Shown here piece after piece: positions 47,641 to 59,249 of a stretch of 64,000 nt of DNA. Source of the DNA: Callorhinus ursinus. Taxonomy: Eukaryota > Chordata > Mammalia > Carnivora > Otariidae. Location: the NCBI RefSeq assembly GCF_003265705.1, contig NW_020312785.1, positions 18,938,968-19,002,967 on the forward strand, read 5' to 3'. The stretch's first letter is position 1. Each line of letters begins with the position of its first letter. The notes under the pieces are model-generated. The model was not told the DNA's origin. It searched no databases and saw nothing but the letters and a program-made list of their open reading frames with translations. Both the position numbers and the translations under genes were made by a program.

Positions 47641-49780
47641 ATGAGATATTGAGATATGATTTTTTTTTAACTTTCCTAGATTTGGAGACCATCAATTATA
47701 ATCCAATGTATCAAGCAGTAGTTCTTAACAATGTCAAAAAATAATCCCCGTGTCATTATTTGGTGAATAATTCAGGCCTCCTTATTCTTCTTAACTGAAA
47801 ACTGTTTACTTGAGATATTCGTTTTTGGATTTCGTTCCCAGAAGCTAATGAAACAAGCACCTTCCTGAAAGCTAGTGTTAACTTGGGTTACTCTGGTTAT
47901 CAAGTAAGGAACATGATTCTGGAAACAAATATATGTTAACATTCTCTATCAAGAACAGCTAGAGTTCCTGAGTTTGCCTACTCACATGGCAAAATAATTC
48001 ACCAAAGAGATTTTATTTAATTTTATCTGTGCTTATGTATTTAATGGAGAAGTTTCAGGGCATCGCACTACACATTAAAAAACACAGAATCAGGTATCTT
48101 ATTCACAATTGAATGAACTGAATAGCACACATATGTAGGTTGCTACTTTGTTACAAATAAACGTGATTTTATTTTCTACTGAACAATAATGAGTAATAGT
48201 CAATTAAAAAAATCCGTTAAGTTTTTCATAATTTTTAAAAGCTAACTGATTAGACCTATTTGGGGAAGATAAAATATGTTCACTAAACCAAAAGGAGCAA
48301 AGCTCTAAGGACTGAATAAGCAGTTGGAATCATATTAACAAGCTATGGCCAAGGCTACAACTTTGGAAATTAATAAAGCACAACTATTAAGCTAAATTAC
48401 AAGGTGTTTCTGCTGAGATGTCTAATCACATTTCATTGTACATTTTTAGCCCCTTAAAGACAAATCATTACAGCACTGTAAATGCTAGATATTAAAACAC
48501 ATGACTAAGAGCAACATGCTTTAAACTTACCATAAAAGTACTGTAGTTGACATTTTTAATCGGGGCCTCTCATTAGTGAAGTTTTCCCCAAACAAATAGC
48601 TTGCACCTCTTAAAAGAATAATATAGAGATCATTCCTTCTGGAGATTTATGTTTAACCAGATATAAGATGAAATTAGGCTTTCAACAAATGCTTAATACA
48701 CATAGAATTTTTTACTTAACGTTGAGAGTACGCTTTTATAAATGCATTCAATATTTTGGTTTCCATTAAAAAGTTTTTTTATATGGGACATCTATACTAA
48801 TCTTTAGATACAGAAATGTTTCTTAAGTGTTCAATTTGATAAATCTAATTTAAAACCAGGTAGTCAAAATTGTCACTTTATATAAGATCTTATCCATTTT
48901 ATGTACATACCGATGCAACCATTAAAAGGTTTTACTGGGGTAACAGTATGTAAGGGATATTAAATCACAAAGTGAGTTTCAAGACAGACTTCCTTATAGC
49001 AATTTCGATGTAGGTGACACACTGAAACTATAAAAGGCTCAGAATAAGGAGATATGAGAGGATTTTCCAAAGATGGCTTTCGGGAGCACTATACCTGTCC
49101 CCCCATCAATTTTAGCGATGGGGTTTCAGACCCTTGGAGAGCTGAAGTTGGGAGACAAAATGGAAATACTCCTGCCTGGACTACATAAGTGACACACATT
49201 GATGAGCTAGCTGCTTTCACATCAGATCAAAGGAGAACTTCTTGCAATGTTGACATCTGCTTGAATTTCCAGAGTTTGTTTGTACAAAGAATGTATGAAT
49301 GAGTATGGCCTGTGGACTAATGCAGTTCAGTTCCAACCATGAAAAGAAACTGCCCAAGGAAGCACCTGGAAGGATAGTGGATGCCATAAGGGAGTTTGAG
49401 TGGAGTAGATCCCTCAAAATGCAAACTGAGGATGGCACAGCTATGAGAGGAAAATCTATTACCTGATGCATGGGAAGTAGAGTAGAATGTTCCCAGTAGG
49501 GATTTCTGATGTGCACCCAAAAGTGCCCTAAGATCTTTAGACAAGTACCCACCTTAGACCATGGGAAGCCCATTTAAGACAATAACAGTAAAATAAATAT
49601 CTCTTGGTACCCTCACTGGTCTCTACTATAGCTTTGATACTATGTAGTAAAAACTACCCTTACGAAGATGCTAGAGGAGGAAATCAAGCCTGAGGTGGGA
49701 AGGTATAAAAGTTCTCCTTTCTGTTTCTTGGGCCATGGATACCCTACCTGCAGCAGATCCCCTCTGGGCAAAAGGGAGAT
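47641..49780. other. Unassigned non-coding DNA
   Basis: About 2.1 kb without recognised elements. A 118-codon minus-strand frame at 49217-49573 and a shadow within it show no family resemblance. Confidence 0.5.
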
Positions 49781-49841
49781 GAATTTAGAGAGATAAGCAG
49801 TAGCCAGTTAATGTAAGGTTGGGCCATTTTTTAAAATTAGA

Positions 49842-50377
49842 CTATATTTTAGAGCAGTTTTAGGTTCACAGTAAAATTAAGTGTAAGGTGCAGAGATTTC
49901 CCATATACCCCTCTGCCCAAACATGCATAGCTTCCCTCATTATCAACATTGCTCATCAGAGTGGTACTTTTTTTTATAACTGATGGACCTACCTTGACAC
50001 ATCATCATAAACCAAAGTCCATTCAGGTTTACTGTTCCTGTTGAGCATTCTATGGCTTTGGACAAATATATAATGACAGTTATCCACCATCATAGTATCA
50101 TACAGAATAGTTTCACTGTCCTAAACATCCTCTGTGCTCTACTTATTCATCCCTCCCCCCTCCCTAATCACCAGAAACCACCGATCTTTTTAGTATCTCT
50201 ATAGTTTTTTCTTCTCCAGAATGTCATACAGTGGTTGGAATCATACAGCATGCAGCCTTTTCAGATTGCTTTCTTTCACTTAGTAAGTTATATGCAAGTT
50301 TCCTCTATGTCTTTTCATGACTTGATAACTCATTTCTTTTTAGCATTGAATAATCTTCTATTGTGTAGATGTATTTG
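49842..50377 (-). mobile_element. L1M 3' UTR relic, reverse
   Basis: Plus-strand phrases in the order of the reverse complement of an older L1 3' UTR: TTTTAGAGCAGTTTTAGGTT, GTGCAGAGATTTCCCATATA, CCTACCTTGACACATCATCA, TTTGGACAAATATATAATGA, ATCATACAGAATAGTTTCAC and TTTCACTTAGTAAGTTATAT. The 5' truncation point lies next to the Can-SINE. Confidence 0.92.
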
Positions 50378-50388
50378 GGGTCTTTTGT

Positions 50389-50577
50389 GTTTTTTTTTTT
50401 TAAGATTTTATTTATTTATTTGAGAGAGAGAGAAAGCACATGGGGGGGGGAGGGTCAGAGGGAGAAGCAGACTCCCTGCGGAGCAGGGAGCCCGATGCGG
50501 GACTCGATCCCGGGACTCCAGGATCATGACCTGAGCCGAAGGCAGTCGCCTAACCAACTGAGTCACCCAGGCGCCCA
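50389..50577 (-). mobile_element. Can-SINE (SINEC), young copy at L1M/L2 junction
   Basis: A reverse SINE with the young-type sequence GGGACTCGATCCCGGGACTC (plus-strand reading) and a head ending GTCACCCAGGCGCCC. The duplication GGGTCTTTTGT occurs at 50378-50388 and 50578-50588. It has a G-run of 9-10 in the middle. Confidence 0.96.
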
Positions 50578-50604
50578 GGGTCTTTTGTTTTTTTTAAAGA
50601 AAGT

Positions 50605-50960
50605 TTTCAATCTGTGCAATGGAAAGACCTTGTGAAGTTTTAAGGAGTGACATGATGAGATCTGTGATTTAAAAGTATAAATCTGGCTTCTTTATGGGGA
50701 AGAGGTTAGAGAAGGATCAAGATGAAGTCCAAGAGAACAGCTGGGGTACTATCACAATGGTTCTGGTAGGAGAAGGGAGAGCCACACTCTGGTGTGATAG
50801 CAGTTGAGATGAACAGAATGAGATGGTTTACAAATATATGTCGAGGTAAAAGTAATAGCACTTGTTGATGAATCAGATTTTGAGGATTATAGGAGGAGGG
50901 GTCAAGTATGAATTGTGGATTTTTGGCTTGAGTAACTGGATGGCTGAGGGCCAGTGGTCA
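50605..50960 (-). mobile_element. L2 LINE relic, reverse
   Basis: TTTTAAGGAGTGACATGATG, AGATCTGTGATTTAAAAGTA, 'TAAATCTGGCTTCTTTATGG', GAAGGATCAAGATGAAGTCC and TTTTTGGCTTGAGTAACTGG follow the reverse of L2. The text at 49800-49835 (CAGTTAATGTAAGGTTGGGCC) could be the left remainder of the same copy, split by the L1M insertion. Confidence 0.75.
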
Positions 50961-51629
50961 ACTAAGGCTGAATTCCGACTGGAACGGATTGACGCCAGGC
51001 CAAAAACTCAGCACCTCAGGAAAGTTCTATTAGAGATTTATAAAAGTCCCCACCAAACATAAATCTCATCTCCTTTTCCTTGCAGATTGTTGGCCACTCC
51101 TCGTAGGCTCCAGGGATATGAATAATGCCTTTGATAATGTCAAAGAATTTCCAACAATCCTTAATTGCCTACTAATCCGTTTCCACTGTCCAAACCATCT
51201 CCTTGATAGTGTGCCCAGCCACAACTAAACTTGACATTTTATATCAGGGAATACTTTCTCAGGGTGTTTATTTGTTGAATTTTTCTTTTGCTTTCTTTCT
51301 TTTTCCGTTTTTGTTGTTTTGTTTTTTTTTTGTCAAACTTCTATTATTTGCAAACATTTATGTCAGTCAAAATGTCAAAATTATTTGTTGGAACTCTAAA
51401 TAAATAGCATAAAAGGAGTCCATGACAGAGTGCTAAGATCATTTGTAGTAGGTTGTGTTCATAATCACTGGTTAACAGTGTAAAGTACAGGTCATGATAT
51501 TAGCTCTCATCGGCTAAAAGATTAAAATAACACTCCGAGCATATAAATAGAAGTTTATATTTTTTTCTATATATTTTTAATAAAAATGATTTAGAGACTA
51601 ATAGCATTAAATCAATCAGCAATACCAAT
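50961..51629. other. Unassigned non-coding DNA
   Basis: No element is recognised apart from T-rich runs near 51280-51335. Confidence 0.5.
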
Positions 51630-51780
51630 GTTAATTTCTCAGTGTTGATAATTGTATTATAATTATATAAGATATTAACATTAGGAGATTAGGGGCCAAG
51701 GATATATGGACACTCTGTGTACTATCTTGTAACATTTCTGTGAGCCTAAAATTATCTTGAAATCCCAAGTTAAAAAGTGA
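51630..51780 (+). mobile_element. L1M 3'-terminal relic
   Basis: TCAGTGTTGATAATTGTATT, ATAAGATATTAACATTAGGA, GGATATATGGACACTCTGTG, TACTATCTTGTAACATTTCT and AAAATTATCTTGAAATCCC follow an L1M 3' terminus. The tail has decayed to AAGTTAAAAAGTG. Confidence 0.75.
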
Positions 51781-52147
51781 ACCATCCCTGCAAGGGCAGA
51801 GTTAAAAGGGAAGTACATTTCCAAGATATCTGAAAGAGACGGGTATTCAAATATCAACACTAAGGGGATGTAATTCAGTGCTATACCTTTACTTATTCTT
51901 GATTAAATGCATGAGTTCGCTTACATTTGCAAATCAAATCTGATTAAATTATATGAAATAAGATAAAGCAGGAATATATGAATAAATATATCACTATATA
52001 AAATATCTTGGAGCTTAATGAATAAACAAGAATTAATATTATCTTAAAGAGTTGTAAAGGAGTTAAGAATTCACCATAAATCTAAATTCAAACTTGCTTA
52101 CATTCTATACCAGCTTGCCTTTGTTCTTAAGAAAAAAATATTTTATA
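51781..52147. other. Unassigned AT-rich non-coding DNA
   Basis: No element is recognised. Confidence 0.5.
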
Positions 52148-52162
52148 AATTCCCTTGGTTCT

Positions 52163-52358
52163 GGTGTGCCTGGGTGGCTCACATGTTAAGCGTATGTCTT
52201 CAGCTCAGGTCATGATCCCAGGGTCCTGGGATTGAACCCCGTATCGGGCTCCCAGCTCAGCGGGAAGCCTGCTTCTCCCTCTCCTACTCCCCCTGCTTGT
52301 GTTCCCTCTCTCGCTGTATCTTTCTCTGTCAAATAAATAAATAAAATCTTTAAAAAAA
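52163..52358 (+). mobile_element. Can-SINE (SINEC)
   Basis: A forward SINE: TGCCTGGGTGGCTCACATGT, CAGCTCAGGTCATGATCCCA, GGGATTGAACCCCG, TCTCTGTCAAATAAATAAAT. Flanks AATTCCCTTGGTTCT (52148) and AATTCCCTTCCTTCT (52359) are the duplication with two differences. Confidence 0.96.
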
Positions 52359-52512
52359 ATTCCCTTCCTTCTAAGCCATGTCTTTTAGCTTTACCTAATC
52401 TATTCATCACACCATTTACTCAGGTATAAAATGTCAGTCCTCTTTTACCCTTCCTTCTTCATTTTTGCTTCCATTGAGTTTCTAAGTCATGCCAAATCTT
52501 TGTCTCCATTAT

Positions 52513-52722
52513 CTTCACTTTTTTTTTTTTTTTGAGAGAGAGAGAGAGAGAAAGAGCATGCAGGGGGGAGGGGGAGGGGCACAGGGAGAGGGAGAGAGAA
52601 TCTTAAGTGGGCTCCAAGGCCAGTGCAGAGCCAGATGCAGGGCTCTATCTCATGACCCTGAGATCACGACCTAAGCCAAAATCAAGAGTCAGATGTTTAA
52701 CCTCCTGAGCCACCCAGCTACC
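52513..52722 (-). mobile_element. Can-SINE (SINEC), reverse, nested in L2
   Basis: The minus strand reads GGGTAGCTGGGTGGCTCAGG, GACTCTTGATTTTGGCTTAG, GGGTCATGAGATAGAGCCC, then CT-rich sequence and poly-A. A perfect 17-bp duplication CCATTATCTTCACTTTT lies at 52496-52512 and 52723-52739. Confidence 0.97.
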
Positions 52723-52933
52723 CCATTATCTTCACTTTTATCTTATGTTAAGTCCTTATTGTTTCTCTGGGGTACTACATAAGAATATCCTCCTAAATAT
52801 CATCCTTATTTTCTCTGACTCAAATGGCCCATTCTACATATATAAGACAAATCATTCACTATAAATTATAGACCTGGTCATGTCCAAAAGCTTTCAAAGG
52901 AAATATATTACTTCAAAAAAGAAAGGAAAACAG

Positions 52934-52959
52934 AACAACAACAACAACAACAACAACAA
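52934..52959. repeat. (CAA)n microsatellite
   Basis: About eight CAA units followed by an A-run, lying inside the L2 relic. Confidence 0.93.
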
Positions 52960-53165
52960 AAAACACCTCTGTAATCTAGTATATACATCATGACTTCTTT
53001 GAGTCTTATAAACCTCAACTCAACCCCTTCTTTCCACACATGTTCCCTGCCTTCCCACCAAAATGGATTGCTTGCTGTTCCCTTAAGGGGCTCACACTTT
53101 TCCAACCCTGCCTTTGTTCGTGTTGTTTCCCTCCAGCTGAAATTTTTTGTTCTCTCGGTCATTTA

Positions 53166-54229
53166 AAGGACCAGACTTAATGCGGCCACCAGAGAAGTGG
53201 GTGCTCAGAAAAGATCAATAGAATTAAAGAGAACACTGAAGGTGTTCTCTCAGAAGCAAGGATTACTCAAACTCAAGTTTCCGATCAACTCCTCCCTTTC
53301 CTACTTTACCCTTCTTACTGCAACAAACTCGACTACATACTTTTTAGCCTTAAAATAGTGACAAGCATGCTACTTGGGTCATAGTGCTTTTTTAGAGTTT
53401 GGATTAATAATAATCAGTGATCCACAATTAAATATGACATAATTATAGTTGTAGAAACCGTATGTCTCCTTTATTTTGCATACTGTTCAAATTTCCCACT
53501 AAAGGAAAGCATAACTGAGCTGGAACCATGACCTATCTTCAGCTCACTCTATTCAGAATTCTACTCTCTCACTGTATTTATTATCTAATATTTACAGAAC
53601 CCCTGCATGTGGTTGTTTGAGCAGTGCCCTTTAAGAGGTTCACAAGGAGAGGAGTGAAGCTGAAATCTAGCCCATACTCTGCTTACCAAACCATAAGTAC
53701 GACTCCATTTACGCTTGCAAGTATGCATGTGTCATCTGCACAGAGGAAAGAGCACCTTTTTATAATTCACAGAAAGTGCAAGGGGGGATTAATCTAGTCA
53801 ATAAACTTTAATATATTATATAGAAAAACTTTTCAATACTGAAATCCTTGATGTGTTTCTTTAAATCCAATTTTGTTGATAGGAGTGCAATTTTCATCTA
53901 AGTGTATTCCAACACAGAAGCAGTAAGGACTTCCATGAATTAAACATACACACTCAACCTAGAAATAATAAAAAGATACATTAGGTCATTGGATCGATAT
54001 CTTTTCCAATGTAAGATTGTCCTCTCTTGTATACTTTTCATTGCTTTGTCCCATTAGAGTTTAAACTATTTAAACTATGTTTCTTATTCTATTTCCCAAG
54101 GGTGTATATTCAAGAATCTAATAGAAGTCCATGAGAATGAATTGAAGTGTAGGCATTTTCACTTTATGGTTTTTTGGTGAAGTAAACTGGCCTAAAATTC
54201 AGGGCACTTTTTATTACTCTTATGTCTAT
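53166..54229. other. Unassigned non-coding DNA
   Basis: No interspersed repeat is recognised. It contains an inverted pair AGAGAACAC/GTGTTCTCT at 53228-53250. Confidence 0.5.
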
Positions 54230-54440
54230 TATTATTATTAATCAGTGATTATCTATTGGCCAACTCTTATATTCAACATGCTCATTATCTCTAATCCTCT
54301 CTACAAAGTAGCCTAATAGGTAGCATGATTCTCATTTTCACAAAAGAAAATTCAGGTGTTTAGTGATTTCCTCAAAGCCAGATGGTAAGCATGTGTTCAA
54401 ACTTAGACTTAAATATAGTCTTCCTGGCTACACAAGATTT
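54230..54440 (-). mobile_element. MIR SINE relic
   Basis: Reverse MIR: CTCATTATCTCTAATCCTCT, AAAGTAGCCTAATAGGTAGC, TTCACAAAAGAAAATTCAGG, TTTCCTCAAAGCCAGATGG and 'TATAGTCTTCCTGGCTACAC'. Confidence 0.75.
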
Positions 54441-54486
54441 TCTCACTCCTTTAGATGAAATCTTGCAAACTATGTTCTACTTTCTT

Positions 54487-55400
54487 TCATAAATTTGTTC
54501 AACAAATACTTACAGAATAATTCTTATGTGCCCTACATTTTCCTAGATGCTAGAGATGAGCAAGAGAGGTAATATTTGCTCTTAAGGGACTTACATTAGG
54601 GAAAGAGACAGTAAACAAATAGATAAATATATAAGCTCAGGTATCAACAAGTACTATGACATAAAAAAAAAAATCAGTGTAAGGAAATAGAGAGGAATGA
54701 GTTTGGAAGTAGTGGTTAGAAGGTCAGAGGAAGTCTTTTCTGAGGCAGTGATATTTTAGTAATGACCTGAATGTAGGAAGAAGAAAGTCACATGTAGGTT
54801 GATTGGAAGAGTATCCCAGGTTAGAAAAAATCATGGCATTTTAGAGAAACTTCATGAAGGCCAGCATCACTAGAACAGGATGCATAAGGGGAAGAGTGAT
54901 CGGAGATCAAGTTAGAATGTAGGTAGATCTCATAATGCAGGCTCAAGGAGGCAAAGGTAAGGAGTTGGGCTTTTTTTTTTTTTTTTCTGATGAGAAACCA
55001 TTGGAGAGCTCTATCTAAATTACATTTTTGAAAAATCACCTTGACTGCTGTGTCGAAAGTTAACTCTAGGGGGAAAAGAATGGAAACAGAAATACCAATT
55101 AGAAGCTATTGCAACAGCCTTCACAAGGGAGGAGAGTGGCTCAAGGAAGAGAGGCAGCCCTAGAGGTAGGGAGAAGGAGTTATATTGGAACCAAGTTGAA
55201 AACCGAGTTGGCTGGTCCTGCTGATGGAAAGGATGTGGGTGTCAGGAAAAGAGAGAAATCCAAGATCACACCTAGGTTTTACACTTGAGATACTCAGGGG
55301 ATGTTTGTGCCATTTAGTGAGACAGGGAAAATTGGAAAGGAGCAGGATTTTAGGACTGGATAAATGGGAAATTAAGAAATTTGTTTCATCCATGTTATTA
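54487..55400 (-). mobile_element. L2 LINE, long reverse copy
   Basis: About 900 bp of L2 in reverse, from the 3' terminus (TTGTTCAACAAATACTTACA) through 'GGGACTTACATTAGGGAAAG', GGTCAGAGGAAGTCTTTTCT, AATGACCTGAATGTAGGAAG, GAGAAACCATTGGAGAGCTC, AAAAATCACCTTGACTGCTG, AGAAGCTATTGCAACAGCC, CCAAGATCACACCTAGGTTT and 'GCCATTTAGTGAGACAGGGA'. It is the most complete reverse L2 in the window. The minus-strand frames in it are decayed. Confidence 0.88.
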
Positions 55401-55789
55401 CTTCTTGCTGTATTTTATATGTGTTTCTCTCCCGTTTGGGGTCAATAACATTACATCAGAAAAGTTCTCAAAGGTGTTGGCAGATACCTCCCACAGATTT
55501 ATGTAAGATGGGAAAACATGTCTCTACTCACCCACAAGTATAAAAGTGCCCCTATTATTTTATATTATACCTACATAATTATTCATTGGGTTGTATAGTT
55601 TGATTTGGATCATCAAGTCAGTGATTAAGTTGAGCCAGAGAAGAAACATGCAATGAATATTAATCTTCTTTTTGCTCATAGATCATTCCTATGACATTCA
55701 GGGCCAATCTTCAGTGGGTCCATTTTCTCTATCTAAAATGTGTGTTTTCCCATGGTCCTGAGACTGGAAACAAAGGTACAGAGTTCGCT
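55401..55789. other. Unassigned non-coding DNA
   Basis: No element is recognised. Confidence 0.45.
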
Positions 55790-56110
55790 GAGATTTTTTG
55801 CCTTTGTTGGTTTTTCTGTTGCTCACTTTCTTTCAGAATCATTCTCAAAACACATTTCTTCCAAAAGCCTTCTGTGATTGTTCCAGGTCACACAGAAGAG
55901 AGCCCTAATCTCTCCTGAAGTTCTGAAGAGTGTATCATTTGTATCACTTCTGGAGTCCTTAGAACTGACAATTCTAAGCTTTCCTTTTATATCTAGGTGC
56001 TTTCTACCTAGTAGGATTGCAAGCTGCTTAAGGTAAGAAGTTATGTCTTTTGTATCACTCAGTTTGAGTACAGGGCTTGCTATAAGAGGACTTTGATTAG
56101 TTTTTGCTGA
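55790..56110 (+). mobile_element. L2 LINE 3' relic
   Basis: CATTCTCAAAACACATTTCT, TCCAAAAGCCTTCTGTGATT, TCCAGGTCACACAGAAG, GTAGGATTGCAAGCTGCTTA, TATGTCTTTTGTATCACTCA and 'TACAGGGCTTGCTATAAGAG' follow L2 order. Confidence 0.68.
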
Positions 56111-57854
56111 TTTAAAAAGAAAGAAAAAAAGAAAGTCTCCTTTTCCAAAATTCAGAAAGGACACAAAACAGCAAAGTTATTTGGTACTTTTCATCCTATA
56201 TTTGTGAAATCATAAACTGCTAATTCTGGAAGCAATATTACAAATAATCTTATCGAATTCTACCCTGCATTTGAATCTTTGCTAGGTAAACTGCCACTTG
56301 CTAAAATCAAAACAAACAGACAATTGAAAAGGACCAGGATATACATCTGTGCCTGCCGGTGAAATGCTTTGGTTTGTTGGTGACTGGTTTGTTCTTTGGA
56401 GTTTTACCATTTTTAGTTATATTTGTATATTTTGAACCTTACTGACAGTTCTATGATTTATTTTACATGTAAATGGTGATCATCAATATGAGTAGTAAGA
56501 GGGGAGGCCATAACATCACATGGGGAGGAAGATTTTCAACAACCAAGTTCAAGACTCCTCTCCACTTGATTGGAACTTCAAGTGATAATTATCTGGTGAT
56601 AGTCATTAGGATTAATGCGCACTCTTTTGATTTTATAATCTGTAAGGGTCATCGAAACAAGAACAGCATTCACTAAATGGTTTATTATACTGAGAAAAAA
56701 ACTTTTGACCAGCCAACAAGTACAAGTGTCCATATATCCTTGGTTAAGTTTGCTTTTTTTCTACTGGCTAGTCTTTTGCAAACTTGAATTTGTGACAGTG
56801 AAGTTTCAAGGACTGTATCACCTTTTAGTAAAATGATCAAATAAGTTTTCTAGCCAAACACAGCAGAGCCCTGGAACACTTAGACTCAACTGAGGTCCAG
56901 ATCCTTTTTGAGGTTCAGCCTAAAATAGTGAGCTTTTGTCTTTATGAACCTGTTTTACTGGAAAAAAAAACATGAAATTTTTACCATGAAAGGAAATGAG
57001 GCAAGAAGTGCTTGTCTATATTCAAAGACTTTTCCAATTACACATAGAAAGACCAGAATTATTTTTCTCAAGCCACAAGTTGAAAGTAGGGTAGTCTCAT
57101 TTCTATTTTACATCTATTCCCATTGATCAGCGTGGCTAGATAATTCCACCACCCTTTCCCACAGTTTTGATTCAATCTGTTATAAGTCCTTCTTTTAGAA
57201 TGCTCGCTGTGCCCAGTGGTCAGAAACAAATTTGGTTCAATACTAAACTGAGTAATTCAAGTGGACAGCCAAATAGCTGATATTATACTCATCAGTGACT
57301 GAAAACAAAACAAAACAAAAAACCCCCACAGGGATAAATTGGATTTGGTGAGAGAGATGATAAAAGACCTTGGTGAAAACATAATGAGAAGGTGTGTCAA
57401 CATGGAGAATTTCTATTTCCCTTTTTGAGTACATTTTTATAGGTATGATTTTGTGATATATCTTATGCTTTTAGCATAGTATTTCTTAAACTTCTACTAC
57501 CACAATGGCTTGTCAAATTCCCATGTGTAGCTGACCATCAGGAATTCTCCAAAAGAGGCTCACTGAGCAAATGAGCTTGCATCTTTTAATATAAAAGTCA
57601 CGAGAATATTAATGCTAAAACTAATCACCTAGAAATGGTCTAAGGGGAAACAGAAAAATAGGGTCCTGATTCTTTCCTCTAGACCAACAGAATCTCGATG
57701 AAGAGAAAATTATCAAGATGTAGTTCTAAAACATTCAAACTCCTCTTCGTGATGAGAATGTGTAATTAGCACACCTGTGTTTGGGAAGATGAAGGTTAAC
57801 TCATCTTGTGTTAGAAATATCTTCAAATATGACATGCAAATTCATGGCAATTTC
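56111..57854. other. Unassigned non-coding DNA
   Basis: About 1.7 kb without recognised elements. Frames are at most about 67 codons. Confidence 0.5.
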
Positions 57855-57950
57855 AATACTCATTCACCTCCTCCTGTGTGCCAGGCACCATGGACAGAAA
57901 GATGATGAATAAGACAAGAAACTGCAAATTCCAAGACAAGATGATAGTTG
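57855..57950 (-). mobile_element. L2 LINE 3'-end scrap, reverse
   Basis: ATACTCATTCACCTCCTCCT, GTGTGCCAGGCACCATGGAC and GATGATGAATAAGACAAGAA resemble the reverse L2 terminus. Confidence 0.5.
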
Positions 57951-58179
57951 CGCCTTTAAGAAGGCATCTTGATTTTTCCGTAACATGAGGATATTTCCTA
58001 AACTTTCTCTTTGATTCGAGCACTTAGAACCTTTGTGGACCTCAGGTTCATGCCAAGTCTAAAACCTAACTTTATGATTCCAAAGAGTTGCCAACATAAT
58101 TAGAGAAAAGGAGATGAGTAAAGTATGAAAAATAAAAAAGAGAGGGAGAGACAGAGGTTGAGCCAACATAGAGAATGAA

Positions 58180-58278
58180 TTTAACTGAAACAGAGTTTCA
58201 GTTGGAAAATACCAGTTTGAAGTTGTCTTAGGTTGATCCTTCACAAAAATACTATTAAGACTTTCAAGTTGGAAAAGA
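58180..58278 (+). repeat. Direct duplication, copy A (source-like)
   Basis: 99 bp beginning TTTAACTGAAACAGAGTTTC and ending CAAGTTGGAAAAGA recur at 59088-59186, 908 bp away, with 3 differences, all transitions. No known repeat family covers either copy. Confidence 0.96.
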
Positions 58279-59087
58279 ACGATCTGTTTGAGTTATATGG
58301 TAATGGACTACTGAAGAAACATTCTAAACCATGTTCTTATGGCCAGAAAGCCACGCAGAAAGGATATTGTTTCTTTTAGGACCACAAAGAATGAGATAGA
58401 GATGGAGAGACCAAGAGAGATAGATAGTAATCAGAATCCTGCAAACCTAAGAGAGACGCGAAGTGATTATAAAAATTAATATTAACTTTGTATATAGTTT
58501 TCCTAATTTGAAATTGTTCATACACTGCACTCAACAAAATGTCTGGAACATCATGCTCATTCAAGAATAAATGTACAGCCAATATTTAAAACTGTGTAAT
58601 TATAAAGATGATTACTATTCCATAAACTGTAATGTTAAATGTGAATGTCAACAAGAAGGAACTATCAGGGATTTGGGATGGCTTCATCCTTTATATCCCT
58701 TTGGTGAACATAAAATAAGAATGGAGACGATACAGGAACATTCTGTTTCCTGAGGACACCCCTAGTACTGAGTCAGCATGATTACTTCAACAAACATACT
58801 TTGATCATCTACAATTGTTTTTTACTTCACAATGCTCATGCTCTAATGAAAAGAGAGCCTATAAAGAGAAGACAAACAACAATGAGGACTACAATAAAGC
58901 TGAAGGCAGCAAAAAATTTTTAAAAAGGAGAAAATATCATTGGCAACTGACACTTAACTATCTTGTAAATTGTAACAAAAGCATTTTTTTAAAGAATTTA
59001 AGAGGAGGCAATCTTTCCACAAGTATTAAGTTATGTGTTCTCCTGGAATTGAACATGTTAAGTTATAATGTATAAGGTAAGATCCAG
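58279..59087. other. Unassigned non-coding DNA between the duplicated segments
   Basis: It contains a possible reverse L2 scrap near 58780-58900 (CTTCAACAAACATACTTTGA). A frame of 86 codons at 58815-59075 is AT-rich, without family resemblance. Confidence 0.45.
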
Positions 59088-59186
59088 TTTAACTGAAACA
59101 GAGTTTCAGTTGGAAAATATCAATTTGAAGTTGTCTTGGGTTGATCCTTCACAAAAATACTATTAAGACTTTCAAGTTGGAAAAGA
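59088..59186 (+). repeat. Direct duplication, copy B (left half of chimeric segment)
   Basis: It matches 58180-58278 at 96 of 99 positions. Its last four bases, AAGA, are also the first four of the inverted copy that follows, so the join has 4-bp microhomology. Confidence 0.96.
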
Positions 59187-59249
59187 TTAAGTATAAAGAA
59201 ATGCTCTTTCTACGCTTGTCCTATGTACTTGGCACATAGGAGGTACCAA
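59183..59249 (-). repeat. Inverted copy of 60517-60586 (right half of chimeric segment)
   Basis: These 67 bp are the reverse complement of 60517-60586 with 3 substitutions (all transitions) and one 3-bp gap (an AGG unit). The partner at 60.5 kb lies in a MIR-like context, so that site is probably the source and this one the copy. Confidence 0.95.

Larger units (their letters stand above)
52400..53165 (+). mobile_element. L2 LINE relic split by a Can-SINE
   Basis: L2 phrases before and after the SINE: TCATTTTTGCTTCCATTGAG, CATGCCAAATCTTTGTCTCC, 'AGAATATCCTCCTAAATATC', TAGACCTGGTCATGTCC, CACACATGTTCCCTGCCTTC, GGATTGCTTGCTGTTCCCTT and CTTTGTTCGTGTTGTTTCCC. An 84-codon minus frame inside it is a shadow, including a run from the CAA repeat. 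Confidence 0.65.

Noticed and set aside
49217..49573. 118-codon minus-strand frame as a retrogene
   Set aside because: No family resemblance, no poly-A tail or target duplication around it, and a second unrelated frame overlaps it.
58180..59186. The 99-bp pair as long terminal repeats of a small retroelement
   Set aside because: No TG...CA ends, no primer-binding or polypurine site, no coding remnant between them, and the right copy is fused to an inverted copy of a third site.
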